A stretch of 64,000 nucleotides of DNA from Trogon surrucura (GCA_020746105.1 CM036618.1:91382122-91446121), one strand, 5' to 3'; positions 37,701-46,700 are shown, numbered from the stretch's first letter. A program made the numbers and translations. Notes: generated by a model not told the origin, from the letters alone.

Positions 37701-38402
37701 TCTGTATTATGCTTGGCATAAAGCCAACTTCAGCAGTAGTAAAGATTCAGAGATGGTCACCCAGAGCTTTCCCTGACCTAAAAATTACTAATCTTAATTT
37801 TTGTCGGTTTTTTTCCCCGAATATAGAGAAATACAAAATATAGAACATAAAACTTTAAAAGGGCTCCTGTTTAGAATACAAAGTTTCATACAGGTAATGA
37901 TGCAATTTGCACTGCATGTGTACTGTAGCATATAGAAAATATTACTGACTCACCCTCCTTCACTTTCTGCCTCAGAGCTGGTAGTTTCTGTTGCACCAGA
38001 AGTTGTCTCAGCTCTTCTCCGCTTTGTTGCTCTGTGTGATGGGCTAACTCTCTGAAGATCTCCCTTCCTCTGAAGCTCATTTCGAACAAGCTCTTCAAGC
38101 TTTGGGATAGCTTCCTTCAGAAACTTCACCTCTCTCTTCAGTTCGTCCACGCTTACTAGCAAACCATTCAATTTTTCTAGTATCTGCAGTTGCCTTCCAT
38201 GTAAAATCATTACTGCTCCTTGCTCATTAGGAGCTTCATTCTGCAAGCCCACAGAATTAAGCCTGTCACCTACATCTAGGAACGCAGGTACAGGCACGGA
38301 TGAACCAGGTTTTCGAATCTTACGGTACAATATCAGCATCAGGCTTATTCCAGTCCCTGCCATTACGCCCAGTATCAGTCCTTTATTTTCGAAGGGAGAC
38401 AT
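1655..38402 (-). CDS. RMDN2: RMDN2 (regulator of microtubule dynamics 2), nine coding exons, 3' end missing
   Basis: Joined exons on the minus strand are 38402-37954, 31068-30873, 29889-29787, 27192-27132, 13994-13919, 12259-12182, 3682-3584, 1877-1824 and 1735-1655. They total 1197 nt (399 codons) with no frame break, and every intron is GT-AG. The protein matches the layout of vertebrate RMDN2. Residues ~8-26 form a hydrophobic N-terminal anchor ([16 protein letters not shown]) followed by a basic YRKIRK stretch. A predicted coiled coil spans ~70-112. Next come a basic patch (KRRR), the AESEGGY box shared by RMDN2 and RMDN3, and an acidic linker. From ~215 there is a helical repeat (TPR-like) domain with [26 protein letters not shown] and [13 protein letters not shown] proteins are described as microtubule-associated TPR-like proteins, and the paralogue RMDN3 is an outer-mitochondrial tether. 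A membrane role for RMDN2 is inferred. RMDN3 is excluded by the closer match of the N-terminus and helical domain to RMDN2. About 17 C-terminal codons and the stop were not found. Confidence 0.95.
1824..1877 (-). CDS. RMDN2: RMDN2 coding exon C8 (residues 355-372), 54 nt
   Basis: This 18-codon exon lies between TTATTTAG and GTAACC. It encodes [18 protein letters not shown], matching AEELCPGYSNPNYMYLAK of the human protein. It is phase 0 at both ends and separated from exon C9 by an 88-nt intron (1736-1823). The acceptor-side intron context is T-rich, as expected. Confidence 0.94.
1878..3583 (-). other. RMDN2: RMDN2 intron between C8 and C7
   Basis: A 1.7 kb AT-rich intron. It contains a short CCAA repeat (2255-2280) and nothing else that could be identified. 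Confidence 0.85.
2255..2280. repeat. Short CCAA/CCAGCCAA simple repeat
   Basis: CCAGCCAACCAACCAACCAA is followed by a degenerate CCACC end. It is a microsatellite-like run inside an RMDN2 intron. Confidence 0.8.
3584..3682 (-). CDS. RMDN2: RMDN2 coding exon C7 (residues 322-354), 99 nt
   Basis: The acceptor TTATAG is followed by GTA GCT CAG. The exon encodes [17 protein letters not shown] then [16 protein letters not shown] and ends before GTAACT. SWIEKK-x-A-x-TLFG and TVxEAL-x-NFLK are signature stretches of RMDN2 (the RMDN3 equivalent is SWLEKKTATALLE). It is phase 0 at both ends. Confidence 0.95.
3683..12181 (-). other. RMDN2: RMDN2 intron between C7 and C6
   Basis: An 8.5 kb intron. The only recognised element is a CR1 fragment at 6642-6855. 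Open frames at 7495-7806 and 7849-8286 (minus strand) show no family resemblance and are taken as chance. Confidence 0.85.
6642..6855 (-). mobile_element. CR1 LINE 3' fragment
   Basis: The segment begins AGAATCACAGAATCCTTTAGG (the reverse complement of the CR1 3' tail) and continues with GGTTGGAAAAGACCTTTAAG. It then reads through the conserved GGCAGCCTGTTTCAATG and AAGAATTTTTTCCTAATAT blocks. It is 5'-truncated (about 215 bp) in minus orientation, the same as RMDN2. Confidence 0.9.
12182..12259 (-). CDS. RMDN2: RMDN2 coding exon C6 (residues 296-321), 78 nt
   Basis: The acceptor TTCTAATAG is followed by GAG CAC CTA. The exon encodes [19 protein letters not shown] then NGRWCYT and has donor GTAAGT. 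It is a helix-turn-helix TPR-like unit with the typical PxDPxxxYxLG/NxxxY spacing. It is phase 0 at both ends, so skipping it would keep the frame. Confidence 0.94.
12260..13918 (-). other. RMDN2: RMDN2 intron between C6 and C5
   Basis: A 1.66 kb intron. The stretch around 13260-13560 is noticeably richer in G+C and CpG than its surroundings, but no exon or repeat was recognised in it. Confidence 0.8.
13919..13994 (-). CDS. RMDN2: RMDN2 coding exon C5 (residues 270-295), 76 nt
   Basis: The acceptor CTCTCAG is followed by G TTT GCA ATT ATG TGT GGC, completing the tryptophan. The exon reads [15 protein letters not shown] then [10 protein letters not shown] and ends in phase 0 before GTATGT. 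It matches YAVLCGYVSEFEGLQNKI and GHLFK of human RMDN2. The intron before it is the longest in the gene (13.1 kb). Confidence 0.93.
14163..14189. repeat. (AAAAC)n microsatellite
   Basis: Five tandem AAAAC units in the long RMDN2 intron. Confidence 0.9.
16184..16201. repeat. (TTTA)n simple repeat
   Basis: Four TTTA units, directly beside the CpG-rich patch. Confidence 0.8.
16208..16345 (-). promoter_or_regulatory. Intronic CpG-rich patch with YY1-type motif, candidate internal promoter
   Basis: About 140 bp of CpG-dense sequence lie in otherwise AT-rich intron. On the minus strand it carries CCGCAAGATGGCGGC (16273-16287), which matches the YY1 consensus AAGATGGCGGC. In vertebrate genes this motif often sits just downstream of the start site with the ATG of the motif as initiator. 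Here that ATG would open a 13-codon frame ([13 protein letters not shown]) and then stop. A run of 14 T on the plus strand (16307-16320) lies just upstream in the minus direction. The motif and CpG density are seen directly. Promoter activity feeding downstream exons C5-C9 is inferred. Confidence 0.45.
16484..16935 (-). mobile_element. CR1 LINE 3' fragment with ORF2 C-terminus
   Basis: The 3' tail is AATCACAGAATGGCCTAGGCTGG. On the minus strand an uninterrupted 122-codon frame (16935-16567) encodes the CR1 ORF2 carboxy end, with motifs [38 protein letters not shown] and [10 protein letters not shown]. The element is 5'-truncated, so no endonuclease or catalytic reverse-transcriptase motif is present. 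The open frame suggests a less decayed copy than the other fragments in the intron. Confidence 0.92.
17901..18255 (+). mobile_element. CR1 LINE 3' fragment, plus orientation
   Basis: It starts near GAGAAGAGGACTCCAGAGAG and runs through GGCCTTCCAGTACCAAGGGG, the CAGGTTGCCCGGAGAGGTGG block and GGATTAGATGACCTGTAAAGG. It ends GTCTGTGATTCTATG. The frame is degraded. It lies opposite to RMDN2. Confidence 0.9.
21920..24190 (+). mobile_element. Decayed CR1/L3-type LINE, reverse-transcriptase region
   Basis: Several blocks in order resemble the ORF2 reverse-transcriptase region of old CR1/L3 lineages. These include GGCAATAAGAAGAGGTTCTA (~22030), GGGTAATGCAGAAAGTCTCA (~23355), AACATAGTTGCTATCTACAA and AGGGAAAGG (~23390), and the ATGCACAGCTAC...TTAAGCAGCAGCACAGC block (~23990-24040). 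A tail near 24170 follows. The frame is broken many times. The family is judged from remembered consensus features without alignment, and both boundaries are approximate. Confidence 0.6.
25272..26180 (-). mobile_element. CR1 LINE 3' fragment, about 0.9 kb, with ORF2 remnant
   Basis: The 3' tail is a doubled AATCACAG/AATCACAGAATG. On the minus strand a frame at 26164-25763 encodes CR1 reverse-transcriptase C-terminal sequence ([52 protein letters not shown]). FADGTKL corresponds to the FADD-type active-site motif with the second Asp changed to Gly, so the copy is dead as well as truncated. It is the longest CR1 fragment with a recognisable frame in this window. Confidence 0.93.
27132..27192 (-). 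CDS. RMDN2: RMDN2 coding exon C4 (residues 250-270), 61 nt
   Basis: This short exon lies between acceptor TTTGCAG and donor GTAAGT. It begins GA AAG ATT AAA GCT and encodes [19 protein letters not shown]. It ends TG|, so the conserved tryptophan codon is completed by the next exon. It aligns with the GK-x-AERA-x-x-x-x-GHCHLW region of the family. It is too short to stand out as an ORF; the phases (1 in, 2 out) and the peptide match confirm it. Confidence 0.9.
27193..29786 (-). other. RMDN2: RMDN2 intron between C4 and C3
   Basis: A 2.6 kb intron. It contains the CR1 fragment at 27373-27857. The purine-rich stretch at 28690-29240 on the plus strand shows no gene or known repeat. Confidence 0.85.
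27373..27857 (-). mobile_element. CR1 LINE 3' fragment
   Basis: The 3' end reads GGTTTGGAAGGGACCTTAGA. The minus strand encodes pieces of the CR1 ORF2 C-terminus ([38 protein letters not shown]), followed upstream by the CCCAGAGTTGAACACAGTAC block. It is truncated, with frame breaks. Confidence 0.9.
29787..29889 (-). CDS. RMDN2: RMDN2 coding exon C3 (residues 216-250), start of helical repeat domain
   Basis: The exon is 103 nt. The acceptor ACTTTCAG is followed by TAT GAA AAC and encodes [20 protein letters not shown] then [15 protein letters not shown]. It ends before GTAAGT and splits a glycine codon after its first base. [15 protein letters not shown] matches FMWRFARAYGDMYEL of the human protein, the first conserved helical pair of the domain. 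Confidence 0.94.
29890..30872 (-). other. RMDN2: RMDN2 intron between C3 and C2
   Basis: A 983-nt intron that carries only a short CR1 3' end at 30476-30545. Confidence 0.85.
30476..30545 (-). mobile_element. CR1 LINE, extreme 3' end only
   Basis: AGAATCATAGAATGGCCGAG, GCTGGAAAGGACCTTAAAG and ATCATTTAATCCAAACTC match the last ~70 bp of CR1 in minus orientation. Strong 5' truncation is typical for the family. Confidence 0.88.
30873..31068 (-). CDS. RMDN2: RMDN2 coding exon C2 (residues 150-215), acidic linker
   Basis: The acceptor TTTTAG precedes T-TAT-CTT, which completes the split glycine and gives [17 protein letters not shown]. This continues the AESEGGY-x-TA box. A run of five glutamates (SEEEEELF) leads into [11 protein letters not shown] and [13 protein letters not shown]. 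The exon is 196 nt and ends in phase 0 before GTATTA, a canonical GT donor with a weaker +3 to +6 context. The leucine/glutamine segment corresponds to LLQKVDHL of the human protein. Confidence 0.93.
31069..37953 (-). other. RMDN2: RMDN2 intron between C2 and C1
   Basis: A 6.9 kb AT-rich intron. Apart from a 17-bp tandem duplication at 33682-33715, no repeat, exon or regulatory block was recognised. Confidence 0.8.
33682..33715. repeat. 17-bp tandem duplication
   Basis: Two adjacent copies of ATGAGGTCAGAAATYAA differ at one base. Each contains an AGGTCA half-site, 17 bp apart. It is probably a chance slippage product. Confidence 0.75.
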
Positions 38403-38414
38403 TTCTGCACCCTC
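37954..38414 (-). CDS. RMDN2: RMDN2 coding exon C1 with start codon (residues 1-150)
   Basis: The ATG is at 38402-38400, and an upstream acceptor (TTTTAG, exon start 38414) leaves 12 nt of 5' UTR. The exon encodes [13 protein letters not shown], the membrane anchor, then the coiled-coil segment with [11 protein letters not shown] and [15 protein letters not shown]. It ends in [11 protein letters not shown] before the donor GTGAGT at 37953-37948. It contributes 449 coding nt and splits a glycine codon (GG|T). The start is supported by the match to the N-terminus of mammalian RMDN2, including the KxLILGxMxGTxGIS-like pattern. Confidence 0.95.
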
Positions 38415-38963
38415 CTAAAATTGAGAGACAATAACAGTGGGAGTTAAAGACGTTTTTCCCGCTCTACCCAAACGACTTATTTTAAGTCACAGAAGTGTGT
38501 AGGGCTAGAATAATCGGCGCACGCTGCCGACAGAAAGTTAGAGCACAACTCCAGCAGCTACACCTCCGTGCCCGAAGGCAACGTGCTCCGGCAGCGAAAC
38601 CGAAGCGGCTGCGGGTTTGGGGGGTCGGGGGGGGCACACGCTTCTGCACGCCACCGCAGCTTTCACCGTTACCCTTTGAGCCTCTCGGGATTTTTGCGTC
38701 TGAATGCGAAAACTCGTGTCATCGCATCTCCCGCAACTTCGACACCCAGCTGTCAGGCCGCAGCGCAGCCCGCACCGCCCGCAGGGGAGTCCCCCTGCCG
38801 CCCCGGCCCGGCCCCACCGCTCCGAATTGCTGCCGGAGCCCCGCCGTCACCTCCCCGCCGGGGACCGCCCCTCCCGCAGCCCGCCCCGGTACCGGCCCCC
38901 GGTACAGGGGTCGCCGTTGGCGGCGTCGCCAGCCCCGGGCCCGGCGCCGCCCCCGTTACGTAC
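38415..38963 (-). other. RMDN2: RMDN2 5' UTR intron (predicted)
   Basis: The interval between the predicted donor CCG|GTACGTAAC at 38964/38963 and the acceptor TTTTAG at 38415-38416. Much of it is CpG-rich. The acceptor is clear; use of this donor is inferred. Confidence 0.5.
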
Positions 38964-39330
38964 CGGCGGGCCGGGCCGGAAGCGGGTCCAGGAGCGGGTC
39001 CGGCCCAGTCGCGGCGCCGCGCGGCCCGGCAGCTCTCCCGCCGCGGCACAGTGGGCGGCGATACCCGGATCGAGGGGGACGGGCCTCCGCCGCAGCCGGG
39101 CCGCCCGGGTGACAGGCGCTGCCCCGTGCAGAAGGGCGCTGGGCCGGGCCCAGCCCGCTCCGCCCTATGACCCCGTGGCCCCGGCAGCCTCCCTGCGGTC
39201 GGGCAAGCGGGCGGTCGGGCCGGCCGAGGTTCGGCCTGGTCGGGGCCGGGGCCTCCAGCCGTGGAGGCCGCGGCTCCGGGAGTCCCGCCGGGCGGTGCTG
39301 CTGGGAGGCGCCTGCTGCACCTGCTTCAGA
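38560..39330. promoter_or_regulatory. RMDN2: CpG island, RMDN2 promoter
   Basis: About 770 bp of very high G+C with frequent CpG. It includes GC-box-like GGGCGG (complement CCGCCC) near 39050 and 39157. There is no clear TATA box. The island lies immediately upstream of the RMDN2 ATG exon, as expected of a housekeeping-type promoter. Several long open frames on both strands across it are arginine/proline/alanine-rich and reflect base composition. Confidence 0.85.
38964..39100 (-). other. RMDN2: Predicted non-coding first exon of RMDN2
   Basis: The minus-strand donor GTACGTAAC at 38963 follows a very GC-rich segment inside the CpG island. The ATG exon begins at an acceptor only 12 nt before the start codon, so an upstream leader exon must exist, and this is the best candidate. 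Its 5' limit (transcription start) cannot be fixed from sequence; 39100 is a guess. Confidence 0.4.
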
Positions 39331-42300
39331 CACGGCTCGAACACGTTGTCCGAGCGCAAATTTACCTGTTTGTGCCTTTCTTCAGTCTGTTGGCTGCTTG
39401 TTTTCACTGACTTAACCTTCACTGCTTGTAGGCCCTAGAGAAACGGCATTTGCACTGCATTAGTGGAGGACCTGAAGTTGCAGAATCGCAGAGAACACCT
39501 GCCCAGTTGCCAGGAAGAGAAGCCGTCCTGGCACAAAAGCATTATTGCAATTTTACCCAAGGGCCCAAAGCTGATTGCATCAAAGTCCTTTATAGATTGC
39601 TCAAAGTCGTGGAGGAACTTGGGTTTAACAGAGCGCAGGAGGCGTTGCTCCGGTGCCCCACCTGAGACATTTGTTGGTGATGCTCACAAGACCCTTCTTT
39701 CTCCTTTTGTGACAGTTTTTATTTCTGGATCTGCCTCCTGTGCCTCCTTTTTTCTGGCCTTGAATGGAGGAAGGATCATCGCAGACAACCGGCTGTGCCC
39801 GTTTGTCTTCCTGAAGGCTTCTGGAGCGTGCCTGGGCACAACATGCCAGAATTTAAAATGCATGTTCTTTTGTGTGAGGGCTCAAGGAAACCATTATGGA
39901 AACCACTGTATCTGTGCAATGAAAGAAACTGCTCTACAACAGCTGGAATTTTCCTCAGCCATATCAATCAGAAACAAAGGAACACAATGTAGTTCTTAAA
40001 AAACATACTAATTACCTTTAAAAAGTGAACAAAGTGCTGTGAGGAAAAAAAACCAAAAAAGTTACCTGAAACAGGTGCCAAGAAATCAAGAATCTTCATT
40101 CTTACTGCAGATTAGCAACTGTAAATCAGTCTAATGGCTATTTATCTTCAAAGACCTCCCTTAAAATAAAAACAGCAGACAACTAATTCTCTATTAAGAA
40201 CCTGAGGATAAAACTAGCCTTAGGTGAGGCCAAACTACAACCCAAGAGAAAGGCAGAAATTTGTTAAGCTGGAAAAATGAATACTGTTTCAGTATTCTAC
40301 AGTTTTTCCTAGTTACAAAAAAAAAAAAAGTATTATGTTTATACATTTGTAATTTGCAATTTTTTAAACCAAGGATGGAAATCTCTTAAATTTTGTGAAA
40401 ACCTTACTAAACCAAAAATATTTTAAGGAACAAATTTCACTGTTAGTACTTGTTTTACGATACATAGTCCATTGGTGCTTTAAAATGACACAGGACTACA
40501 TGATGCTGCTGGAAAGCTGTTTCCTGAGTTGGGTTCAGTAATCAAAATAGCAGGTGGGACCTAGAAGGCAGCAGGCAGTCACTGTTCCCCACGTATCCCA
40601 GTAAGCCGTTCCATTGCCATATGAACTAAATGGATTTCTGATCTTTCATTTAACACCTATGTACCTTGAATGAATGGTAAGATGTTGGTGGACTTTCGAT
40701 TGGATATTGGGAAAAAATTCTTTATGGAAAGAGTGGTAAAGCATTGGAACAGGCTGCTCAGTGAAGTGGTGGAGTCACCATCCCTGGAAGCGTTCAAAAA
40801 CATCTAGATGTGGCACTTGGGGACATGGTTTAGTGGTCATGGTGGTGCTGCATTGTCGGTTGGACCTGGTGATCTTAGAGGTCTTTTCCAGCCTTTATGA
40901 TTCTGTGATTCTGTGATGGTATTTCAGATGTTCAGGAGCAGTAGTAAAAAATTGTTAGAGAATATTTCTCTGTTTTCAATACCTCCTGCCAAAAATCTTT
41001 CTATAAGCCAATTAAAACAGGAAAGGATTTTTAAAAGATAATTAATCGCAAGGCAGACACAATGCATGACTGAAACAAAACATTATGGATGCAAAAACCT
41101 AAGTGAATTTTTTCAGACTTTCCAAAGTGGCTGCCTCAGCCTGCAGGCCTTGGATGGGTGGGCCTGTTTTCAAAAATAATGGCCAAGGAGAACTGCCATT
41201 CACAGTTGCCTGGGTGCACAGCAACTGTGAAAATCAGGTCACCACCGCTCGGGGCCCAAACTCCTTATTTGCTTTTCACCTTGTTTGCCATTTTCCCCAG
41301 GCAGAGCAGCGTGGAAGCACAGAAGTTACTGCATGCGTGTAGAAACCTGCCGGAGCACAACAGCTTTCCAAGCTGGAGAACTAAACATGGATTTACTTAG
41401 ATTTGACACAGTTAAATTGGCCTAAATCTGACATATGTTCTAAAGCAAAAGGAGCTGTTTTTAGAAAAGTCATCTTCTGCTGCTTGTGGATTTTGTCTTA
41501 GTTCAAAAGAATATTTGTACCTTAAGTCCTAAAAAAACCTCACAAGTCCGGACCACCACCTCTTACAGAATGGTTAGCCTGATGTATTTTTTGCATTTTT
41601 AGTGTATTTTTAGCCTGCCTTCCTAAGAAGGCAAAGCTTTTGTCCCCAGGTTGTCCATATGCTGTCCTTCCATCAGGCAATACCACGACATTTTCTCCAC
41701 CTAGTATCTCCTGAACCTGTAGCGGCTCCGGGGTGCTAAGACCGTGTGAACATCCTGCCTCTCTCCAGCCCATGCAGATGTTTGGGAATGAGCTCAGCAC
41801 AACAGAGCTGCAGCGCTGATGCACCTGCACAGGGCACCAGCTTTCTTATAGCACTGTTTGTGTAAATCCAGGCCATGTAGTTTAACTGGTCTTTTGGGAA
41901 TTTTGAATTTGGATGGTATTTTTGTGTCATGTTAAAAAGTTAGATTATTATTGAGGAACTGGGTTCAATGGATGAGAGAATCATTACCTTGTAACTGATG
42001 TGTGCTGTTCCCAGCCAAGATGTAGCTTAATTTACCTGTCTTTTCCTTTCTGTATGGAAGGAATTCTTATTTTACAGTTGGCATAAAATTCTTTGGCTGT
42101 AATTCTTCTGTAAATTTTCTTTTGTGGTATGCTGTTCTTTCTGAAATGTCCGCCCAGCTAGAAATTAATCTACTGCTTGTAAAGAATACAGAAACTTTTA
42201 ATGTGTTAGTAACACTTGATACTTATTACTGTAGCAGTTGTCTTGTAAGCATAATATCAAACCTTGTTAATAAATCACCAAATATTGTGACAGCGTAAAT

Positions 42301-45300
42301 ACCTTTGACCACTTGCAATCAGCCTGCCGGAAACCCCAGTTCTATCAAGTAGTATTCAATTCTCCTACATCTTTCGCTATAAACAAAATTGTATCTTACC
42401 TCAGAGGGAAGCATTCACTGTCAGAGTTGTTTGATATTCTCTGCTGCTATTGCCTTGAACAATTGTCCAGTTCCCTTAATGAAAAATTAATAAATTGGAA
42501 ATAAATGGAGATGGATAATAGCACACTGATCTTTTTCTGTTTTCTTCAAAGAAAGATACACTGCTTAGCGTAGCTCCCAGAGGAGATGAATTAGTGTAAC
42601 TGCCACTGTCTTTGTGTGTGTGCAAGTGTAAATGTACGTCTGCATCCTCTCCAGTATTTTTTAATCTTTGGCCAATCTGAACAGAGAAACTGACTTCTGA
42701 CAATTTTTTTTTAATTAGTTGATCTTTTTAAAGGAGAAAGCCCTGAATTAGTGCCCCCTCAATGGGGAAGATTGTTCACCCTTTGTTACAACAATGAGAA
42801 TCCACACAGGAGAAAAGCATTTTGCAAGCACAGGAAAAGCTAAAGCAGGACTTACATTCTGACGGAATTGAACTAGAAGATATAACCTGATAGGAAACCT
42901 GGCTTGATTAGTTCGACTGCACACACAACCATCTGTTTATTTATTTATTATGTTGACAGGATCCAGTGCTGCAATTTCAGCTCAGTACAAATGATCACTC
43001 GTGCCATGGCATTTAAAAAAAAAAGAAAAAAAATGTACATGCTGTTCCTGCTTCATTGTGTTTGCCTTCATCTCACCAGGAAGCTCAAGGACATTATCAA
43101 AATGTATTTATGCAAGCTATGTTAATATCTTAGGCCAAGGTACAGGATTACATGATTCAGTTTCCTTGATGTAAGAGATGAGAGTTGGCAGCCCAAAAAA
43201 GTTTGTATATATTATGTTGACAACAACAGGAATAAGTACTCAAGGCTACATTATACGTAATTCCACAGTGCTGCCTGATTCCTTCACAAAGAGAAAGGGT
43301 CCCCCTGGCAGCGCCTGGGTATACTCTAAAGAGAAAAAAATACATGAATAGTCACAAAAAAAAAGTAAGAGTATAAATGTATATTTTACATATATAGGTA
43401 TATATTCCTTGGGAGTCAAAACTCTAAAAGTATGAAACTGTTCATGAACCCTTTCAGTCTCTCACAATACTCACACACATATATTTATATACGCAGCATT
43501 TTAGTTTTGCAGATTCTTTCAAGGCCCCTGATGTGCCTTTTCAGCAGGGGACAGATATGTTAAAGTAAAATTTAAATGTAGACATCATTATTCTAATTGC
43601 TGTTTGCACCCAGTCATAGTGTTTAAGAAGCTTCTTTTCTAATTCTGAGCTGCAGATTCCTGAAGACTAAAAAGTAAATAAACCAGGCAGCCTTTCTGAA
43701 TTCTGGTGAAACTGTCTTATAAGCCTCTTGCTCATTCATAATTCCAGTGCTGCTACCTTGTGGGGAAAAAAAATGGCTGCAGCAATTTCAACACCGAGTT
43801 GAGCCTCTTGTAAGAGGGTATTAAGATCAGTTGCCAAGAATGGTAATGAAGGCCTTCTGCACGTTTTCGTTGTGGGTGCTTGTTTTTGTTTTTTTTTTTA
43901 CCTAATCTATAAATATTTCACCCAGCCTATTTTAGCATGAATAAATCAGTAGGTTATACAGAGAAATCATTATTCCTTGTGGTCCAGATTGAGATTTGGG
44001 CTCTTGGACTGTCCAGAATTTTGTCCTATATTTCAGGAGAAGTAACAAAATCCCTCCCAGCACACTCTGGAGTGTAAGCAGTACTGCTGTCTGTAAAAGC
44101 AGGGAAAGTGTTTCTTCTATTGCCACTTCTCACAGATGCCTTTGGAAGATACTGCATGGCTGCTCAATATGTTATTTTGAAAATCCAAATCTAATAACAG
44201 CTAGAAAGGCATCTCAGGGAACATTACGCTATTTCTCTTAGGTAGGGTTTTGGTCCAAGTGGCTGTTTTAGAAGCATTTTCATTGGCATGCGCTTTTATA
44301 TTCAAACTGAAAAATTTCTGTGAACAACAGAGCAAGACTCCAGCCCTAAGACGAAATTGTACCAACAATTGAAACATGCTTTTCTGGTTATTTGGTTTGT
44401 TTTCCAATTTTCAAATGCACATGCAAGTACAGATTTGTATGTCAACAGACACATCAAATACTTGATACACTTCTGCTGCATACTGATAAAATCCACTTAG
44501 CAAGCTACCAAACAGTTTTTCAAGATCATCCATGTTCATAAAGGAGGTTCATTGTGTTTTACTCAGTAGCTTTGGATTGGGAAAGAGCTACTTAAGCAAG
44601 TGAAACACCTGGAAACTCAAAGACAGAAATATAAAATCTTGCCCCAGAGCTGGCAAAATTCAAAATGTCAAAACAATTTGATTAAGTTGCTTTCATTTCA
44701 GTGGGATTGTGTCTGCCACTTTTTAAATAGAATGGGGTGTAAAGTTTGGCTTGGTCTTACAGTTATTTCAAAAGCAAGAAAACAATTTCCAGAAGTATTA
44801 TAATGGCAAAATATGGCATATCTTCCAGACGCAAAACAATCCTTTTTGATGCTTTTATTTTTTAAAAAAAATGTTTTTAAAAATTAAACTGCTTTTAAAG
44901 GAGTCTATAGATCTGCTTTCCTCACACAACTGAAGGTCCTACTGAGCAAGAAGTTTGAACTAAGCATAAAATTTAGCATTACATTCTGAACAAGTCTGAC
45001 AGACATTAAGAGTTACTCTGAAAAGCCAACAGTGTGTACGGCAGCAAGTGATACACATAAGGTATTGATTTCAGTATTTTACATCAGTTCCTAATTCAAA
45101 AATTCAGAAAGAATGCTAAAAAATGGATTATTTTTTAACTTACCACAGTGTTCTTCCAAATGAGGGTGCAGCGGAATTTGTCCAAGTGCAGAACAGGAAA
45201 TCTCTTTGATCTCAGGGTGCTCTCCACTCTGTTGTATTAGGCTGCAAACTAATGCTGGGAAATAACATTTCAGTCTCCCTTTGTATTTTTATGAGAAAGA

Positions 45301-45980
45301 TCATTATGCCAGTATTAAGTGTCAGTGCGATTATGCCTTTGGGTCAGGATGTTTGGAACTGCTGATGTGGGCTCCTAAGTGGGAGTTTGGGGCGCAAAGC
45401 GGGGCTGCACGGCAATGAGCAGCATCAGACTCGGAAGGTGAGGGCGCAGGTCAGGTACTGGTTGGCTCCAACGCAAAGCATGAATCAAGTGCCATAGCTG
45501 GCCTTGGTTCCCTCTCCCTGACAGCAAACTCTTTAGAGACATAGTTTGAGTTACATGTGGTGCAGGTGATTTCCCCAAGGCCTCAGGTCGTCCTGAGAAC
45601 ACCACCTGTCTCACAACCACACCACACCCTGCCGCCAGCTCTTCACCCCAAAATCTGCCGCCACCAAAATGAGCGCTGGCCACCTCCTGCCGAGGGGTAC
45701 GTGCTGGTACCAGAGATGGGAGCCTGGCTGGTGAGGCGGGCACAGGCGACAAAGCAGCTGCCCCCCGGCTGCGGAGGAAGGGCTGCCTGCCCTGAATCAC
45801 ACACTTGGCACAAAAGCAAATTGGTGCGTGCGGGCCGGGCACAGCCTGGACACTGCAGCTGGGTGACAAAACAGCCAACCCAGTGTGAAATGCAGCAACG
45901 CTGGTTTGTGGTTTTCAGAGCGGGTGTGACCCGTGTTAGAGCAGACGCAGGTAAATTGCCTCTCTGAGACCTCAGGCGCC
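39331..45980. other. Intergenic DNA between the two CpG islands
   Basis: Apart from the CR1 at 40688-40918, nothing was recognised. The plus-strand frame at 39463-39999 (178 codons) starts at the island edge, has no family resemblance and may at most belong to a divergent transcript. The GC content rises from about 45350 towards the second island. Confidence 0.6.
40688..40918 (+). mobile_element. CR1 LINE 3' fragment, plus orientation
   Basis: It contains GATTGGATATTGGGAAAAAA, AAGCATTGGAACAGGCTGCT, GTGGAGTCACCATCCCTGGA and GGTGATCTTAGAGGTCTTTT. It ends in doubled ATTCTGTG units. It is about 230 bp and 5'-truncated. Confidence 0.92.
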
Positions 45981-45989
45981 CTGGGGTCC

Positions 45990-46700
45990 CTTTCCAATCC
46001 TTCGCCATGTGCTGTGCCCTCCCTCCACACCGCACCTGCCTCCGGGCCGGGAGGGGCACGGAGCCCGAGTCTCTCCACACACACAACGGGCTCTCAGAAA
46101 GGCTCTGGACCCGAGCAGGGCCTCACCTTCTCGGCACAGAGACGGCCGCAAGGCCGCCAAGAAACGACGCGGTTTATTGTCACCGGAGAGAAATCCCCGT
46201 CCCCCCCTCTCCCCCGAGGGTTCCTGAGGACGAGGCCGCTTCCCGCCAGCCCCACTGGGTGACGCTCGAGCGCCGCCGCCCAACGGCCGTCGGGAGGGGA
46301 AGCGGGGGGAGCGGCCGCCCTCCCTTCACGGAGCCAGTCGGGGACCCGGCGCAGCCGGTGGGGCGCGGCTGCTGCCGGCCTGCGGGCCAGGCGAACGGGC
46401 AGGCGGCGTCGCATGGCCTAAAGGGCAGCCCCGCGGCCTGGGCGCTTTCCTGGAGGTTTTCCGCGGCTCCCGCCGAGGCCGGCCCGAGCAGCCCCGCTGT
46501 GCGGCGCCGTCTGAATAAAACCGCGCCCCTCGGCTCTTCCGAGGGCGAGGAGGGTCGGAGGTGCCTGGGAACGAGCGTGTTTGTATTTCTCGCTTGTCTG
46601 GGTGCTTCGCGGTGCATTTGTGGGGCAGGTCGTGACGTATGTCGAGTTTCTCCTGCCCCGGGGATGAGGAGAAGGCCTCACGCCTGAGTCCCCTCATCTG
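45990..46700. promoter_or_regulatory. Second CpG island, orphan promoter candidate
   Basis: About 700 bp of high G+C with dense CpG, 7 kb from the RMDN2 island and with no recognised gene attached. It includes a CRE-like TGACGTA near 46633. Long open frames on both strands (up to 226 codons) are Arg/Pro/Ala/Gly-rich with no domain, as expected of CpG-island sequence. In mammals the neighbour upstream of RMDN2 is CDC42EP3, transcribed divergently. Whether this island serves an untranslated first exon of that gene or a non-coding RNA is a guess. Confidence 0.65.

Noticed and set aside
38495-39438. Long overlapping open frames (up to 244 codons) on both strands in the RMDN2 CpG island
   Set aside because: Composition is almost entirely Arg/Pro/Ala/Gly, all frames are open together, and there are no domains. 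This is the expected effect of very high G+C.
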